Below, in pieces: positions 22,619 through 30,809 of a DNA stretch of 54,695 bases. The stretch is from Candidatus Melainabacteria bacterium (GTDB lineage: Bacteria; Cyanobacteriota; Vampirovibrionia; Obscuribacterales; Obscuribacteraceae), in assembly GCA_003153555.1 (NCBI GenBank), contig PLZS01000091.1, forward strand, positions 1 to 54,695, given 5' to 3'. A program made the translations under genes and the position numbers. The notes beneath the pieces are model-generated. The model was not told the origin of the DNA. It saw only the letters and a program-made list of their open reading frames with translations, and did not search any database. Position 1 is the stretch's first letter. Each line of letters opens with the position of its first letter.

Positions 22619-24004
22619 TTATTTCCCCTCGACAATTTTAAAATCGTTCGACCGCACTTTCTTAGAACTTCCATCGGCATTGGTTCCATACATTTGATCT
22701 AGTTCTCTCTGATCGTTTTCCTTCATCAGCGAATATAGAGCTGGACTGCCTTGCATTAGCGAGCGTCGCGATTCATCGTTCATGCGATACATGCGCACTG
22801 CCTCGGCATATTCCTCTTCAGGATTTTCGAAATACCATGTTGGTGGCTTGATCTTAGCTTCTGCCACCATTTGGTCTTCGCCTAGCTGCTGCATTTTGTC
22901 GGCGGGAACGCGCTTCCCATGCTCATCTACAGGTCCACCCTTTTGTTGCCAGCGTCCAAAGCTGAAAAACATTCCAGTAAAGGAAGGCAAATATGTTGCA
23001 GGCTGCCCGTTGTCGTCCTTGCTTTTGCCAACTAACAACCAGTTGTAGTCAGCATCTTTCTCATCCAGTCGCGGCAACCATCCCATTTTTTCAAACAATT
23101 GAGTTTGCGCCGTGACTGAAGCGGTTTCGTTTTTTGAATTTTTTGGGTCAAAACCCAGTTTCATAAATTGATGATGACCGAGTTCATGAATCATCGCCCC
23201 TTCGACTGACTCAGGACGGTCTCCGTCGCTGAACGGAAGATTCTGCGCTGACGTACGATCCTTCTCTGTGGCAATGTTTATTTCGTTGAATTTAGGCCAG
23301 AGATACACTGATGGCTTTGAGTCTTTGTCGTTCTGAAAGGTTGCGAAAGAGTCTATTCCGAGAATCGGTTTTTCAGTTAGGCAGTAGTATTTCACGCCCG
23401 TCTTTCCGTCGCTAGCAATGTTGCTGGGAGCGCTTTTCTCTAGAGCTGCTTTTATACCTTCAAGTTCAAAGAGTTCTGGATCGCGAGCGGTGACTTGGTG
23501 CGGCAACGGTTTGCTGTCCGCGGTTTCCTTTTGGTCTGTCACCACTTCGCCCTGTTTTGCAAAGCTGACATGAAAGGTAGAAGTGAGGCTGCTCTCCTCG
23601 TCTGAGACGAGGCTCTTTAAGTTGGCGCTTGCACTATCCAAGCCCGCTTTGTCTGCGTTCGTCTCGAACAAGTTGTGGACAGAGCCCTCATATTGCATTG
23701 AGTAGACGAATTTTCCATTGGCGCTGGAAATTTTCACCTTGTGCTCTTGTTCGAATGCGGTTTCTAATTGGAGTAAAGACGGCTCATTAGATGAGGGCTG
23801 CCTTTGATTATCAGTGCCGTTCGATTGCGCAGACCCGGCATCTGCTAAGAGTTTTGTTGGCGTTCCCTGGCGTAAGGCGCGACTGCCACTTGCCAGAGTT
23901 TCATACTGGTTCCAGAAAGCGTTGACCGGTGCGGCTTGACTCGTATTCGAATCGGAATTGTTGTTTGGGAGTTCAAATGCGCGCGGGAAATGTTCGGTGC
24001 TCAC
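22619..24004 (-). CDS. putative zinc metallopeptidase (HExxH) of unknown family
   Basis: 461 aa, no signal peptide. The N-terminal ~90 residues are polar and Asn/Ser/Gln-rich (NNNSDSNTSQ). The centre has GAMIHELGHHQFMKLGF, a zinc HExxH site, and further on NPEEEYAEAVRMYRM, whose glutamates could supply the third ligand as in gluzincin-type or toxin-like peptidases. Between them is a run of strands (VKYYCLTEKPILGIDSFATF). The whole looks like an export-independent peptidase or effector, but no family can be named. It is 273 nt upstream of the ChaN-like gene on the same strand; the gap holds the repeats described separately. The upstream 24005-24269 region shows nothing clear. Confidence 0.65.
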   Translation of the reverse strand: MSTEHFPRAFELPNNNSDSNTSQAAPVNAFWNQYETLASGSRALRQGTPTKLLADAGSAQSNGTDNQRQPSSNEPSLLQLETAFEQEHKVKISSANGKFVYSMQYEGSVHNLFETNADKAGLDSASANLKSLVSDEESSLTSTFHVSFAKQGEVVTDQKETADSKPLPHQVTARDPELFELEGIKAALEKSAPSNIASDGKTGVKYYCLTEKPILGIDSFATFQNDKDSKPSVYLWPKFNEINIATEKDRTSAQNLPFSDGDRPESVEGAMIHELGHHQFMKLGFDPKNSKNETASVTAQTQLFEKMGWLPRLDEKDADYNWLLVGKSKDDNGQPATYLPSFTGMFFSFGRWQQKGGPVDEHGKRVPADKMQQLGEDQMVAEAKIKPPTWYFENPEEEYAEAVRMYRMNDESRRSLMQGSPALYSLMKENDQRELDQMYGTNADGSSKKVRSNDFKIVEGK

Positions 24005-24269
24005 GAATCGAGACCTCAGAAACTGATATTTTTGCTTGCAACCACTATAACAATGGTGTGGTCTGTAATAAATACGTGATTTACGGGAGAGCGGCGGATT
24101 TCACGGGATGCACCTCACGCCATGCTGTTGCGGTAACCCTGGTCGATTGCTACAGGGTGTTTTCCCAGTAGCCTGGATATTCTTGTTGTCAACTTTCCCA
24201 ACTCAAGCCAGTCATTGCCACTGCGGATAGTGCTCGTGTACTATTGATCGCGGGACAAGGAAACAGGCG

Positions 24270-25367
24270 GTGAGCATGACAACGTCGAAAACGCTAGAAA
24301 ATCTGCGTTTTGAGATTAAACCGGTTCCCCGAGAGCGAATCGAGGATGCGGTCAATATTTGGGTGCTTTCGTTTGGCGACTTGAGGCGTTCCTTCTGGCG
24401 TGATTATGCGGAGAATGAACTCGATTCTCTCTTGGGAGCGTTCGTCGGCGACGAACTTGGCGCAGTTGTCGGCGTGCATGATTTTGAGACAAGGTTTTTC
24501 GGCAAATGGGTTCCTTGTGTTGGGATTGCTGCGGTTGCCAGCTCACCGACCCGGCGCAGACAGGGATTGGTTAAAGCGCTGCTGACGGAATGCTTGAAAA
24601 GTGCCCATAGAAGGAAAATTCCTCTTTCCATGCTGGGCGCCTCAGAACCGGCGATCTACGAGCAAATGGGCTGGGCCGTCTCAGATTGGCACTATTCGCT
24701 AGAACTTGACCTTGACCACTTAAGTAGACTTAGTGGTTTAGGAATTGCCGAGCACTATGCAATTGTTGCCAATAATCGCCACGAAAAGGCGGCCGCATTA
24801 CGAGAACGCTGGCTTGCTGGTGGCAACCTCGGAATTCGGCGCAGCGAAAAAAGGTGGCAGCGTCTCACCAGTGTCCTTGGACCCGATTTCGTCTGGCAAT
24901 TGCTTGTCCATCAGGACGGCTACATCATCCTGGATCTGAGCAAGTCGAAACAGCGAGAAAAGCTCGTCATTGCAGAATGGGTCTATTTGACTGATGATGC
25001 ATTCAAAGATGGCTTGGCTTTCTTTGCCAACATGCAAAATCAGTACGAGCGCGTAGAGTGGGTGGATTCAACACCAGAGCGTCTTTTGCAGTTAGGTCTC
25101 GTAAACGATTGGAACGTAGTGCGATTACGCACAGGTCATTTGTCGCGTATTGTGCACCTCGAAGCATTTGAGAAAGCAATAGGTACATCGCTAAGCGCTG
25201 TGTCTATGCGCGATCCGATCGCCGTCACATGCCAAAATAATAACGATGGATTGACGCCGGGACAAATTATCCAGCTCGCGACCGATTTCTGGACGGAGCC
25301 TCCCAAAGATTGGCCGACACTAAATGTTCGTCGTGTTCCTCGTGCCTTCACAACGGAAAGATTCTGA
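24270..25367 (+). CDS. Eis-like GNAT acetyltransferase
   Basis: 365 aa. The N-terminal GNAT domain reads FEIKPVPRERIEDAVNIWVLSFGD... GVHDFETRFFGKWVPCVGIAAVASSPTRRRQGLVKALLTECL, with the acetyl-CoA loop RRRQGLVK, then LGASEPAIYEQMGWAVSDWHYSLELDL. This order (V-V-x-P-x-x-R-R-x-G, then SE-x-x-IY-x-x-x-GW) is typical of the Eis (enhanced intracellular survival) family. The C-terminal ~170 residues would cover the second GNAT-like and SCP2-like parts; they are shorter than in mycobacterial Eis. Members acetylate aminoglycosides or proteins; the substrate here is unknown. AAGGAA lies 7 nt before the GTG start; an ATG at 24276 is an alternative. Confidence 0.82.
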   Translation: MSMTTSKTLENLRFEIKPVPRERIEDAVNIWVLSFGDLRRSFWRDYAENELDSLLGAFVGDELGAVVGVHDFETRFFGKWVPCVGIAAVASSPTRRRQGLVKALLTECLKSAHRRKIPLSMLGASEPAIYEQMGWAVSDWHYSLELDLDHLSRLSGLGIAEHYAIVANNRHEKAAALRERWLAGGNLGIRRSEKRWQRLTSVLGPDFVWQLLVHQDGYIILDLSKSKQREKLVIAEWVYLTDDAFKDGLAFFANMQNQYERVEWVDSTPERLLQLGLVNDWNVVRLRTGHLSRIVHLEAFEKAIGTSLSAVSMRDPIAVTCQNNNDGLTPGQIIQLATDFWTEPPKDWPTLNVRRVPRAFTTERF

Positions 25368-25384
25368 ACACGCGAGACATGGGT

Positions 25385-25415
25385 GGTGCAACCGCACTAC
25401 CTGTGGTGCGACCTT
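25385..25415. terminator. CACC/GGTG-type stem-loop between convergent genes
   Basis: CGCAC/GTGCG pairs across TACCTGTG, 18-45 nt after the Eis-like stop codon and just before the stop of the zinc-ribbon gene on the other strand. It shares GCACTACC..GGTGC with the stem-loop at 6383-6403. No strong T-run. Confidence 0.4.
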
Positions 25416-25435
25416 CTTGCGCTCAACTAATTAGT

Positions 25436-25906
25436 TCAATGCCTAATGGCCAGAATGACAATCATCAAAATTAGCATTATTATGAGGACCGCGCCTCCAA
25501 CAGCTTTACCCGACAGCGCGCCCTCTTCGCCTTCTTCAGTCGTAGTCGGGGCAAAACTGCTCTTTGCTTTTCCGACTGGCGCTTTCGTCGGCTCTATGAC
25601 CCAATAACAATCACCGCAGACAAGTCTTCCACTGCCAACGTCTGTTGTCTCACCCGAACATTTTGGACATTTAGTAGGATCCTGCGCTACCGGCGCAGCC
25701 TGAGAGATTATCGGCAGCGGTGCCTTCGGGTCTTTGGACAATACAGGCGCGGACTGGGGGCGTTGTGGCGTAGGAACGTCCACCACCTTCCCTTTCTTTG
25801 GTGCCGGACCGTACTTGTCGAAAACCCAGTAACATTCGCCGCATACGAGCTTGCTACCGATATCTTCTGTTGCCGCACCGCACTTGGGGCAAGGATTGTC
25901 ACTCAT
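25436..25906 (-). CDS. double zinc-ribbon protein with C-terminal membrane anchor
   Basis: 156 aa. Two similar zinc ribbons: CPKCGAATEDIG..LVCGECYWV (about 6-27) and CPKCSGETTDVG..LVCGDCYWV (about 79-101), each with two CxxC pairs. They are joined by a Pro-rich linker. A hydrophobic helix at the extreme C-terminus (AVGGAVLIIMLILMIVILAI) would anchor the protein with the ribbons in the cytoplasm. The repeated LVCGxCYWV after each ribbon shows an internal duplication. The function is unknown; it could bind nucleic acid or a partner at the membrane. The ribosome site is weak. Confidence 0.75.
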   Translation of the reverse strand: MSDNPCPKCGAATEDIGSKLVCGECYWVFDKYGPAPKKGKVVDVPTPQRPQSAPVLSKDPKAPLPIISQAAPVAQDPTKCPKCSGETTDVGSGRLVCGDCYWVIEPTKAPVGKAKSSFAPTTTEEGEEGALSGKAVGGAVLIIMLILMIVILAIRH

Positions 25907-26029
25907 ATTTTCACACTTAACGCGAAGCGCGTAATTTTGTCACAGGGTAAGAGCTGCCAAACTCCCATTAGATTAGCAGATAGTGGATGTTGTTTCTTTT
26001 GTGGGGCAGGGGTGGACTGATCAGTGGCG

Positions 26030-26058
26030 AAGACAGCGATTTGCGGGTCGGCTAAAAT
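26030..26058 (+). promoter_or_regulatory. candidate promoter
   Basis: AAGACA (26030-26035), 17-nt spacer, TAAAAT (26053-26058), 28 nt before the ATG at 26086. Confidence 0.4.
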
Positions 26059-26085
26059 AGTATTTTCGGAAACAGGTAAAACTGG

Positions 26086-26484
26086 ATGGCATCTCATAGC
26101 ATTGATGGCAATTGGCGAGGTCATTACACCTATGCTACAAATCCAGATGGTGGAAGTGGCTTTGATGCAAACTTTGTAGAGGAAGGGGCGGAGCTGTCGG
26201 GTGACATTATGGACGATTTTTGGCCGGGAGCTGCCACTATATCGGGTACTTTCGCCTTTCCATCTCTGCGATTCACTAAAGTCTATATCGGTCAAAAGCT
26301 AGCGCCCGTAAACTATCAAGGCACTATGAATGACGATGGGAAAACGATGAGCGGCACTTGGACTGTAGTGGATAAAGAAGTCAGTGTTAGAGGCAATTGG
26401 ACAGCTTACCGCACAGATCAGCAGTCAAGTAAGGAGGCAGCAAAGCACAGCGCTGTAACTGAAAAGGTGGACGAAGTTTATTGA
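26086..26484 (+). CDS. small beta-rich hypothetical protein
   Basis: 132 aa, no signal peptide. It shows repeated short strands with Gly/Trp: GNWRGHYTY, GSGFDANFVEEG, LSGDIMDDF, ATISGTFAF, LRFTKVY, VNYQGTMNDDGKTMSGTWTV, VRGNWTAYR. This suggests a small up-and-down beta-barrel of the lipocalin/avidin type, which often binds a small ligand, but I cannot name the family. A charged helical tail (SSKEAAKHSAVTEKVDEVY) follows. AGGT lies about 8 nt upstream and a promoter-like pair just before it. It converges with the next gene, 23 nt apart. Confidence 0.68.
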   Translation: MASHSIDGNWRGHYTYATNPDGGSGFDANFVEEGAELSGDIMDDFWPGAATISGTFAFPSLRFTKVYIGQKLAPVNYQGTMNDDGKTMSGTWTVVDKEVSVRGNWTAYRTDQQSSKEAAKHSAVTEKVDEVY

Positions 26485-26507
26485 GAATGCCCGGCAAAGC
26501 CAGAGTG

Positions 26508-27704
26508 TTAGGCCACTTCGGCGATATTGGCCATGTGGCGTGCTTCCGACAGCGAGCTGTTCCAAGTCAGTTCTTTTCGTGCTTCCTTGACGGAAGTTCC
26601 TGTTCGTTGGCAATAGTGAAATACCATAATGGCCTGATCCATGCTTGCCGTTCCGGTGCGAACCAGATTCAGACAATGTACTGCAACTTTTAACGACTTC
26701 AAATCAATCGCTTCGCTGGCCAACAAGGCGCGAGCAAGATCGTCAGTAAAGGTTGGATAGCTTTCAAGAGCGGAGCGCAAATCTTTGTCTGTAATTTTGC
26801 GAGATCTCTTCAGGAAGTCGATGATATTCTTTTTGAACTCGCCGAGTTCTTCCAATACTTTTTCAACTGGAACTTGGTGCGAATGTGCTTGACGCAACAA
26901 TTCCTGCGCTTGAGCGAAATTTAGCTTTCCGTTCAAGACCATACTCTGTAGTCGTAGTGCCGCCTTTAATACGAGTGGTGGAACCAATCCCCGTTCGAAG
27001 AGCACTTCGCCGATTGGTTTATTCATCTCAATTCCAATTTCCGCAGCGCTCAGAACTTCTGTCTCGCTGAGAATGGATGCTTCGCATAATAGTTCGCCTA
27101 CCTTCGGCATCGCCGTATTTAAGACGACATTGCATTTCCCTAGAGCTTCCAGAACGGTGGCATGGGACGACCACACAATCTTGAAGGCGCGCACCGCGGC
27201 TGCATGCGAAATGCATTTCCCTCTGACAAGCACCAAAATATCTATTGCTGCTTTCAATTGTTTAGCAGTCATCGTTTCCGTCAAAACCAAAAGGCGCCCC
27301 AAAGTTAGATTGCTTTGCTCTGATTGTGCGATGAGAGCGTTGATCGGGCCTTCCGACATGACGTCAGATTCTATTAAAAGATCGGCCAGCTTTCTTCGAG
27401 GAGAATCATCAATCTTTTGTATGATGCTAAAGAAAGGCAAACATTCCGTGATCGCTTTTTTGAGCACCGGCACGGCCATTTCTTTGGTAATTTCGCCTTG
27501 CTTAACCATTTGAGAAGCTTGCAACAGTGAGGTCAGATCGCCCTCTCCCAGGTGACCGCTCATTACTAGCGCCCTACCAAATGGAAGACTGTTTTTGTTG
27601 GCAAGTATATGTGCTTGTACTAAAACTTCTCCGCTCACGATTCCCGATGAACTAATCAGGTCGGATGCAATGGAACTAATTGTCGTGTCCGGTCGCATAT
27701 TCAT
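26508..27704 (-). CDS. helical repeat protein with MshEN-like modules
   Basis: 398 aa from the ATG at 27704, where TTAGGAG lies 5 nt upstream. The frame is open 46 codons further, but that part has no ribosome site. The protein consists of repeated modules of the type LGRLLVLTETMTAKQLKAAI and IGEVLFERGLVPPLVLKAALRLQ, which resemble the MshEN/GspE N-terminal domain (a c-di-GMP or partner-binding element). At least five modules are visible (from about residues 30, 100, 150, 240 and 330). No catalytic motif, signal or membrane segment. It may be a scaffold in signalling. The large protein at 30810-32672 has one related module. Confidence 0.65.
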   Translation of the reverse strand: MNMRPDTTISSIASDLISSSGIVSGEVLVQAHILANKNSLPFGRALVMSGHLGEGDLTSLLQASQMVKQGEITKEMAVPVLKKAITECLPFFSIIQKIDDSPRRKLADLLIESDVMSEGPINALIAQSEQSNLTLGRLLVLTETMTAKQLKAAIDILVLVRGKCISHAAAVRAFKIVWSSHATVLEALGKCNVVLNTAMPKVGELLCEASILSETEVLSAAEIGIEMNKPIGEVLFERGLVPPLVLKAALRLQSMVLNGKLNFAQAQELLRQAHSHQVPVEKVLEELGEFKKNIIDFLKRSRKITDKDLRSALESYPTFTDDLARALLASEAIDLKSLKVAVHCLNLVRTGTASMDQAIMVFHYCQRTGTSVKEARKELTWNSSLSEARHMANIAEVA

Positions 27705-27894
27705 AGCGACTCCTAAGTTCGGCAAGAGGGCTGATTCTCCTGCATTTGTGAGATGCCGCGGCGATCTGCTTCCGCATAAAAGCGGACCAATCGAAGATCG
27801 GGGGACTGGATGCGCGATACCGTTGGCGGTGCTCGCATGCATCTAGTAAAATTAGAAGCCTTTCGACGGGCGGTATTTCCTCATCGATGACTAT

Positions 27895-27923
27895 AATATG
27901 AAACCACGCTCACCTTTAGTCAA
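27895..27923 (-). promoter_or_regulatory. candidate promoter for the MshEN-like gene
   Basis: On the minus strand TTGACT (27923-27918) is followed after 17 nt by CATATT or after 19 nt by TATTAT (27898-27893). The leader would be about 180 nt. The remaining stretch up to 28025 shows no gene. Confidence 0.45.
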
Positions 27924-28025
27924 TACGGGAAAATACGTAGTTCCACTTAGTAGAACCATTAAATGTTGACGATTAGCCTTGGCAACCGTCAGTAAAGCGA
28001 TCTATTGGGGTTGTTCGGAGAAAAA

Positions 28026-29207
28026 CTACGGTAATTTCTGCCTGAAGCAGACCTGACGACTCTTATGATCGAGCCAAACTAATTGCCGCTGAAGCTTTGG
28101 ATATTCAACTTGGAAGTTCAAACGCATTTTTTTGCGAGAATGCGGCTTGATTGAGAAAAGATACTCCGTGTTCTCAAAATCAATGTCGACTCCTGTGCAG
28201 ACGGGATTGCGATTGCCGTTCCCGTCTTCCATAAACAGGTCTATGGACTTAAGTTCATGATCGCTATCGTTTTGCACGACGACGTCCAAACGAAGGATGT
28301 GACCGTCAATTCCATCTTTCAGCAGTTTGGAGCGCTCGACTTCGACATCTAGGCCTTCCAGGTTTTGCGATCCACTTTTGGCCACGGGTTCAACCGCTGC
28401 GGGCATCAGTAAGTCTGTGTCGATTTGCATGTTCAAATTGTCGCCAGGCTCAAGAACCGCCTTCTTACCTTTATCCATGAGAGCAAATCCAGTGGCCACG
28501 AGGGCACCGCCTGCCGCGCCACCGGCTATGTTGTAGCCATGCATAGCAATAGTATTTTTCATGCCGAACACTTGGTAGGCGATTAACGCCCCGACGACAG
28601 CGCCTCCGGCGGCGTGAGCGGCAAGGCGTCCCAGTTCTCGTGTTTTGGACTTCTTAGTCGACTGTACATAGTTGCTAGCGTCAGCCATGAACGCGAACTT
28701 TCGTCCGTCTGGAGTAGTCAAATTATCGAATGATATGGATAACGAACCATCGCGGTGCAAACGTTTTGGCATCTCGATCTTCGAGACTTTTCCGTGGAAC
28801 ACAGTTCCTTCTGGAATGACTTTGTTGTCGTCAACGTACATGTCTTCGGTTGTCTTGGCGGTGATTTCTTGACCAAGTTCTGCCGGATACAAGTTTCCAT
28901 CCAAATCTCGATCGAAAAGATGCATTCCAGTCGTGGGTACTGAAGCCATTTTCAGCTTGATCATGGTTCCCTGCGGAACTACGTAATCAACAGATCCTTT
29001 CAGGAGCTTCGGAGAGTCGCTTTTGTTCGGATTTGGCACACTCTGCGCAGCCGCTTGAGCATATACAGAAAGCGGTATGGAATGCGCCGCCAACATCAGG
29101 ATTGTCGCCAGCAATACCCTGCGAGACTTGATCCTGGGAGCGCCGGCATCCTTGCCGGCATCTAACTTGCTTGGCTGGTTTCGATTACGGTCCAGTGAAA
29201 CTTTCAC
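28026..29207 (-). CDS. exported protein, VirB10/TrbI-like beta-barrel part plus glycine-rich membrane segments
   Basis: 393 aa from the GTG at 29207, which has AGGAG 5 nt upstream; the TTG 15 nt earlier overlaps that site. A signal-anchor (RRVLLATILMLAAHSIPLSVYAQA) at about 30-52 is followed by VVPQGTMIKLKMASVPTT and VIPEGTVFHGKVSKIEMPKRLHRDGSLSISFDNLTTPDG. These resemble the outer-membrane part of TrbI/VirB10 proteins (IPEGT.l.G.V.....DG...I.f..L..P.G), but may be a general fold. Then comes a glycine-rich pair of hydrophobic stretches (AAGGAVVGALIAYQVFG, GGAAGGALVATGFAL) and a C-terminal beta-sandwich (VVVQNDSDHELKSIDLF). Its role in conjugation is not suggested by neighbours. A secreted TPR-metzincin gene lies on the same strand upstream. 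Confidence 0.55.
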   Translation of the reverse strand: MKVSLDRNRNQPSKLDAGKDAGAPRIKSRRVLLATILMLAAHSIPLSVYAQAAAQSVPNPNKSDSPKLLKGSVDYVVPQGTMIKLKMASVPTTGMHLFDRDLDGNLYPAELGQEITAKTTEDMYVDDNKVIPEGTVFHGKVSKIEMPKRLHRDGSLSISFDNLTTPDGRKFAFMADASNYVQSTKKSKTRELGRLAAHAAGGAVVGALIAYQVFGMKNTIAMHGYNIAGGAAGGALVATGFALMDKGKKAVLEPGDNLNMQIDTDLLMPAAVEPVAKSGSQNLEGLDVEVERSKLLKDGIDGHILRLDVVVQNDSDHELKSIDLFMEDGNGNRNPVCTGVDIDFENTEYLFSIKPHSRKKMRLNFQVEYPKLQRQLVWLDHKSRQVCFRQKLP

Positions 29208-29458
29208 TTCAACTCCTGCCAATTCTGGATTTACGGATTTCTAAATGGGTTGCCGTCGCGGGATCGCTCAATAGGAGTGTATTTCATGAGGTGGTACTGG
29301 GTAATTACAACGAATTAAGTATCGAAGGATAGCGCGTGCTACGACTCCGTCAGAATCCGGGTTTGCGAAGTTCAGTGGCATAATATTATCGATACATCTA
29401 TTTCAAGCATTTGAGCGAAATTGGATGAGAATTATAAGTGACTGACCTTGGCGATCCT

Positions 29459-29475
29459 CACCGTTGATGGTGCCC
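29459..29475 (-). terminator. stem-loop at the 3' end of the second metzincin gene
   Basis: CACC/GGTG hairpin 9-25 nt past the stop codon at 29484 on the minus strand. The 17-nt core is identical at 15 positions to the terminator at 5235-5251. No T-run follows, so termination is uncertain. Confidence 0.4.
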
Positions 29476-29483
29476 TCTGCAGT

Positions 29484-30632
29484 TTATTTGGTGGCCCGGG
29501 ATTGTTTAGGCGAAGTGGACGCAACCACAGGGTAATTTTGGTACAAGCGGGCAATTGTCGATTTGTCGCGTCGAGACAGCACTGGCCAGACGGTTGCCGT
29601 GTCTACAGTGAAAAACATCACGTCATGATTGTTCGTCGAGTGACCTTGCAGACCTAAAACGTGACCGACTTCATGCAGGCATGCTTTCTTCATTTCGTCT
29701 TCACTCAATATGCCTTCTGCCAAAATTGGCCTTGTCAAAATTTTGAGAGTAGCGCGCTCGATAAGATTGCCTTTGACGATTATTTTCGCCGAACCGCGTT
29801 CACTAAGAGTGCCGTTTTCAGTGACTTCTTGTGGATCAGAAGTCCATGTGCAAAAAATGTCGGCGTGCTCTTTGTCCGGAACAATTTGATAAGTGATTCT
29901 CCGTCCTGCTGCTTGAGACCAATCATCAAAAGAGGTGATCAAGGCATCTTTAAAAGACTGCTTGAAGCCGTTGACAGATTTGCCATCGTCTAGGTCACCG
30001 TCCTGAATGAAAACGCGGATCGGTAGCTTTTCTTTGGGCCAGCGGTAAGTTCCTTCAGCGGTGATATTCTCCAAATAATCCTCCGCTTTAGGATCTGAAC
30101 TTGGTTTTTGATTTGCAGTTTTGAGCGCACCAATAATATCCGTGATTTGTTTGCGCTGCAGTCCAGCGACATCCTCTGACAAGTAAGTGGTGTACCATTT
30201 GATCGCATCTGTGTTCGCGCCAATGCTTTGATAACAACCGGCTAGATTCAATGTTGCTTCGGGCATATGCGGCGCCAGCTCTAGAGCGGCTTTAAATTCC
30301 GCCAGGGCTTTTGGCATGTTCCCGGAGTTTTGATAAGCAAGTCCGAGATTGCAGTGGATACCGGCCGATTTTGGTGCCAGCGCCGCTGCTTGTTCGAGCA
30401 GGTCTCTTGCCTGGTAAGCGCGATTAATTTTCAGAAGATGAACAGCTTGCGCGAAAAGTTCTTTGACTTTGGGGCTGACATGCTGGTCGTCACGGATCTC
30501 TTGTGAGATGTTTGTTCTCACGCTCGCCTTGTTTTGGTTCGGCAAGTCCTGTGTCGTTTCAGCCCGCAGTGGAAGGCACGAGAGGACCAGACCGGTGATA
30601 AAAAGGACGCTTAAACTAACGTTTCTAATCAT
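29484..30632 (-). CDS. secreted TPR-metzincin (M10-like) zinc protease
   Basis: 382 aa. Signal peptide (about 1-24, LSVLFITGLVLSCLPLRAE), TPR repeats (about 55-150, including AGIHCNLGLAYQNSGNMPKALAEFKAALELAP split over two units) and a C-terminal zinc protease. The zinc motif is HEVGHVLGLQGH (H320, E321, H324, H331) and the Met-turn candidate M339 in HDVMF. The third histidine is one residue later than in canonical metzincins, as in the paralogue at 2794-3912. Shared surrounding residues (EDYL..G..RWP.E.LPI.V, FDDW.QA) confirm common ancestry. Probably exported; substrate unknown. AAGG lies 4 nt before the ATG. Confidence 0.85.
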   Translation of the reverse strand: MIRNVSLSVLFITGLVLSCLPLRAETTQDLPNQNKASVRTNISQEIRDDQHVSPKVKELFAQAVHLLKINRAYQARDLLEQAAALAPKSAGIHCNLGLAYQNSGNMPKALAEFKAALELAPHMPEATLNLAGCYQSIGANTDAIKWYTTYLSEDVAGLQRKQITDIIGALKTANQKPSSDPKAEDYLENITAEGTYRWPKEKLPIRVFIQDGDLDDGKSVNGFKQSFKDALITSFDDWSQAAGRRITYQIVPDKEHADIFCTWTSDPQEVTENGTLSERGSAKIIVKGNLIERATLKILTRPILAEGILSEDEMKKACLHEVGHVLGLQGHSTNNHDVMFFTVDTATVWPVLSRRDKSTIARLYQNYPVVASTSPKQSRATK

Positions 30633-30717
30633 CTGCCTTGCGGTCCTATGCGTCTGATAACTGCAGTTTATACAACCACTGGCTAGATAATCCTGCCAAA
30701 AAACCTATACCGTGAAG

Positions 30718-30746
30718 TTTACCGTAAGGATTTGCTATCGTAGATT
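30718..30746 (+). promoter_or_regulatory. weak candidate promoter
   Basis: TTTACC (30718-30723), 17-nt spacer, TAGATT (30741-30746), 64 nt before the PATAN/MshEN gene; both elements match 4 of 6. Confidence 0.3.
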
Positions 30747-30809
30747 AGTGGGCATACTAACTCTGGCTAGAGCGGGCCCTGGATAAGACTGGCAATTGAG
30801 CTGTAGGTA

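Noticed and set aside
22619..24004. Assignment as an anthrax-lethal-factor-type toxin
   Set aside because: HExxH plus a downstream EEYAEA segment is suggestive, but no other toxin feature or secretion signal is visible.
27705..27842. N-terminal extension of the MshEN-like protein
   Set aside because: The ATG at 27704 has a strong AGGAG, and the extension looks non-coding (Pro/Ser/Arg/His-rich, no fold).
28026..29207. Part of a type IV conjugation system
   Set aside because: Only a weak TrbI/VirB10-like stretch; no other conjugation gene in the window.
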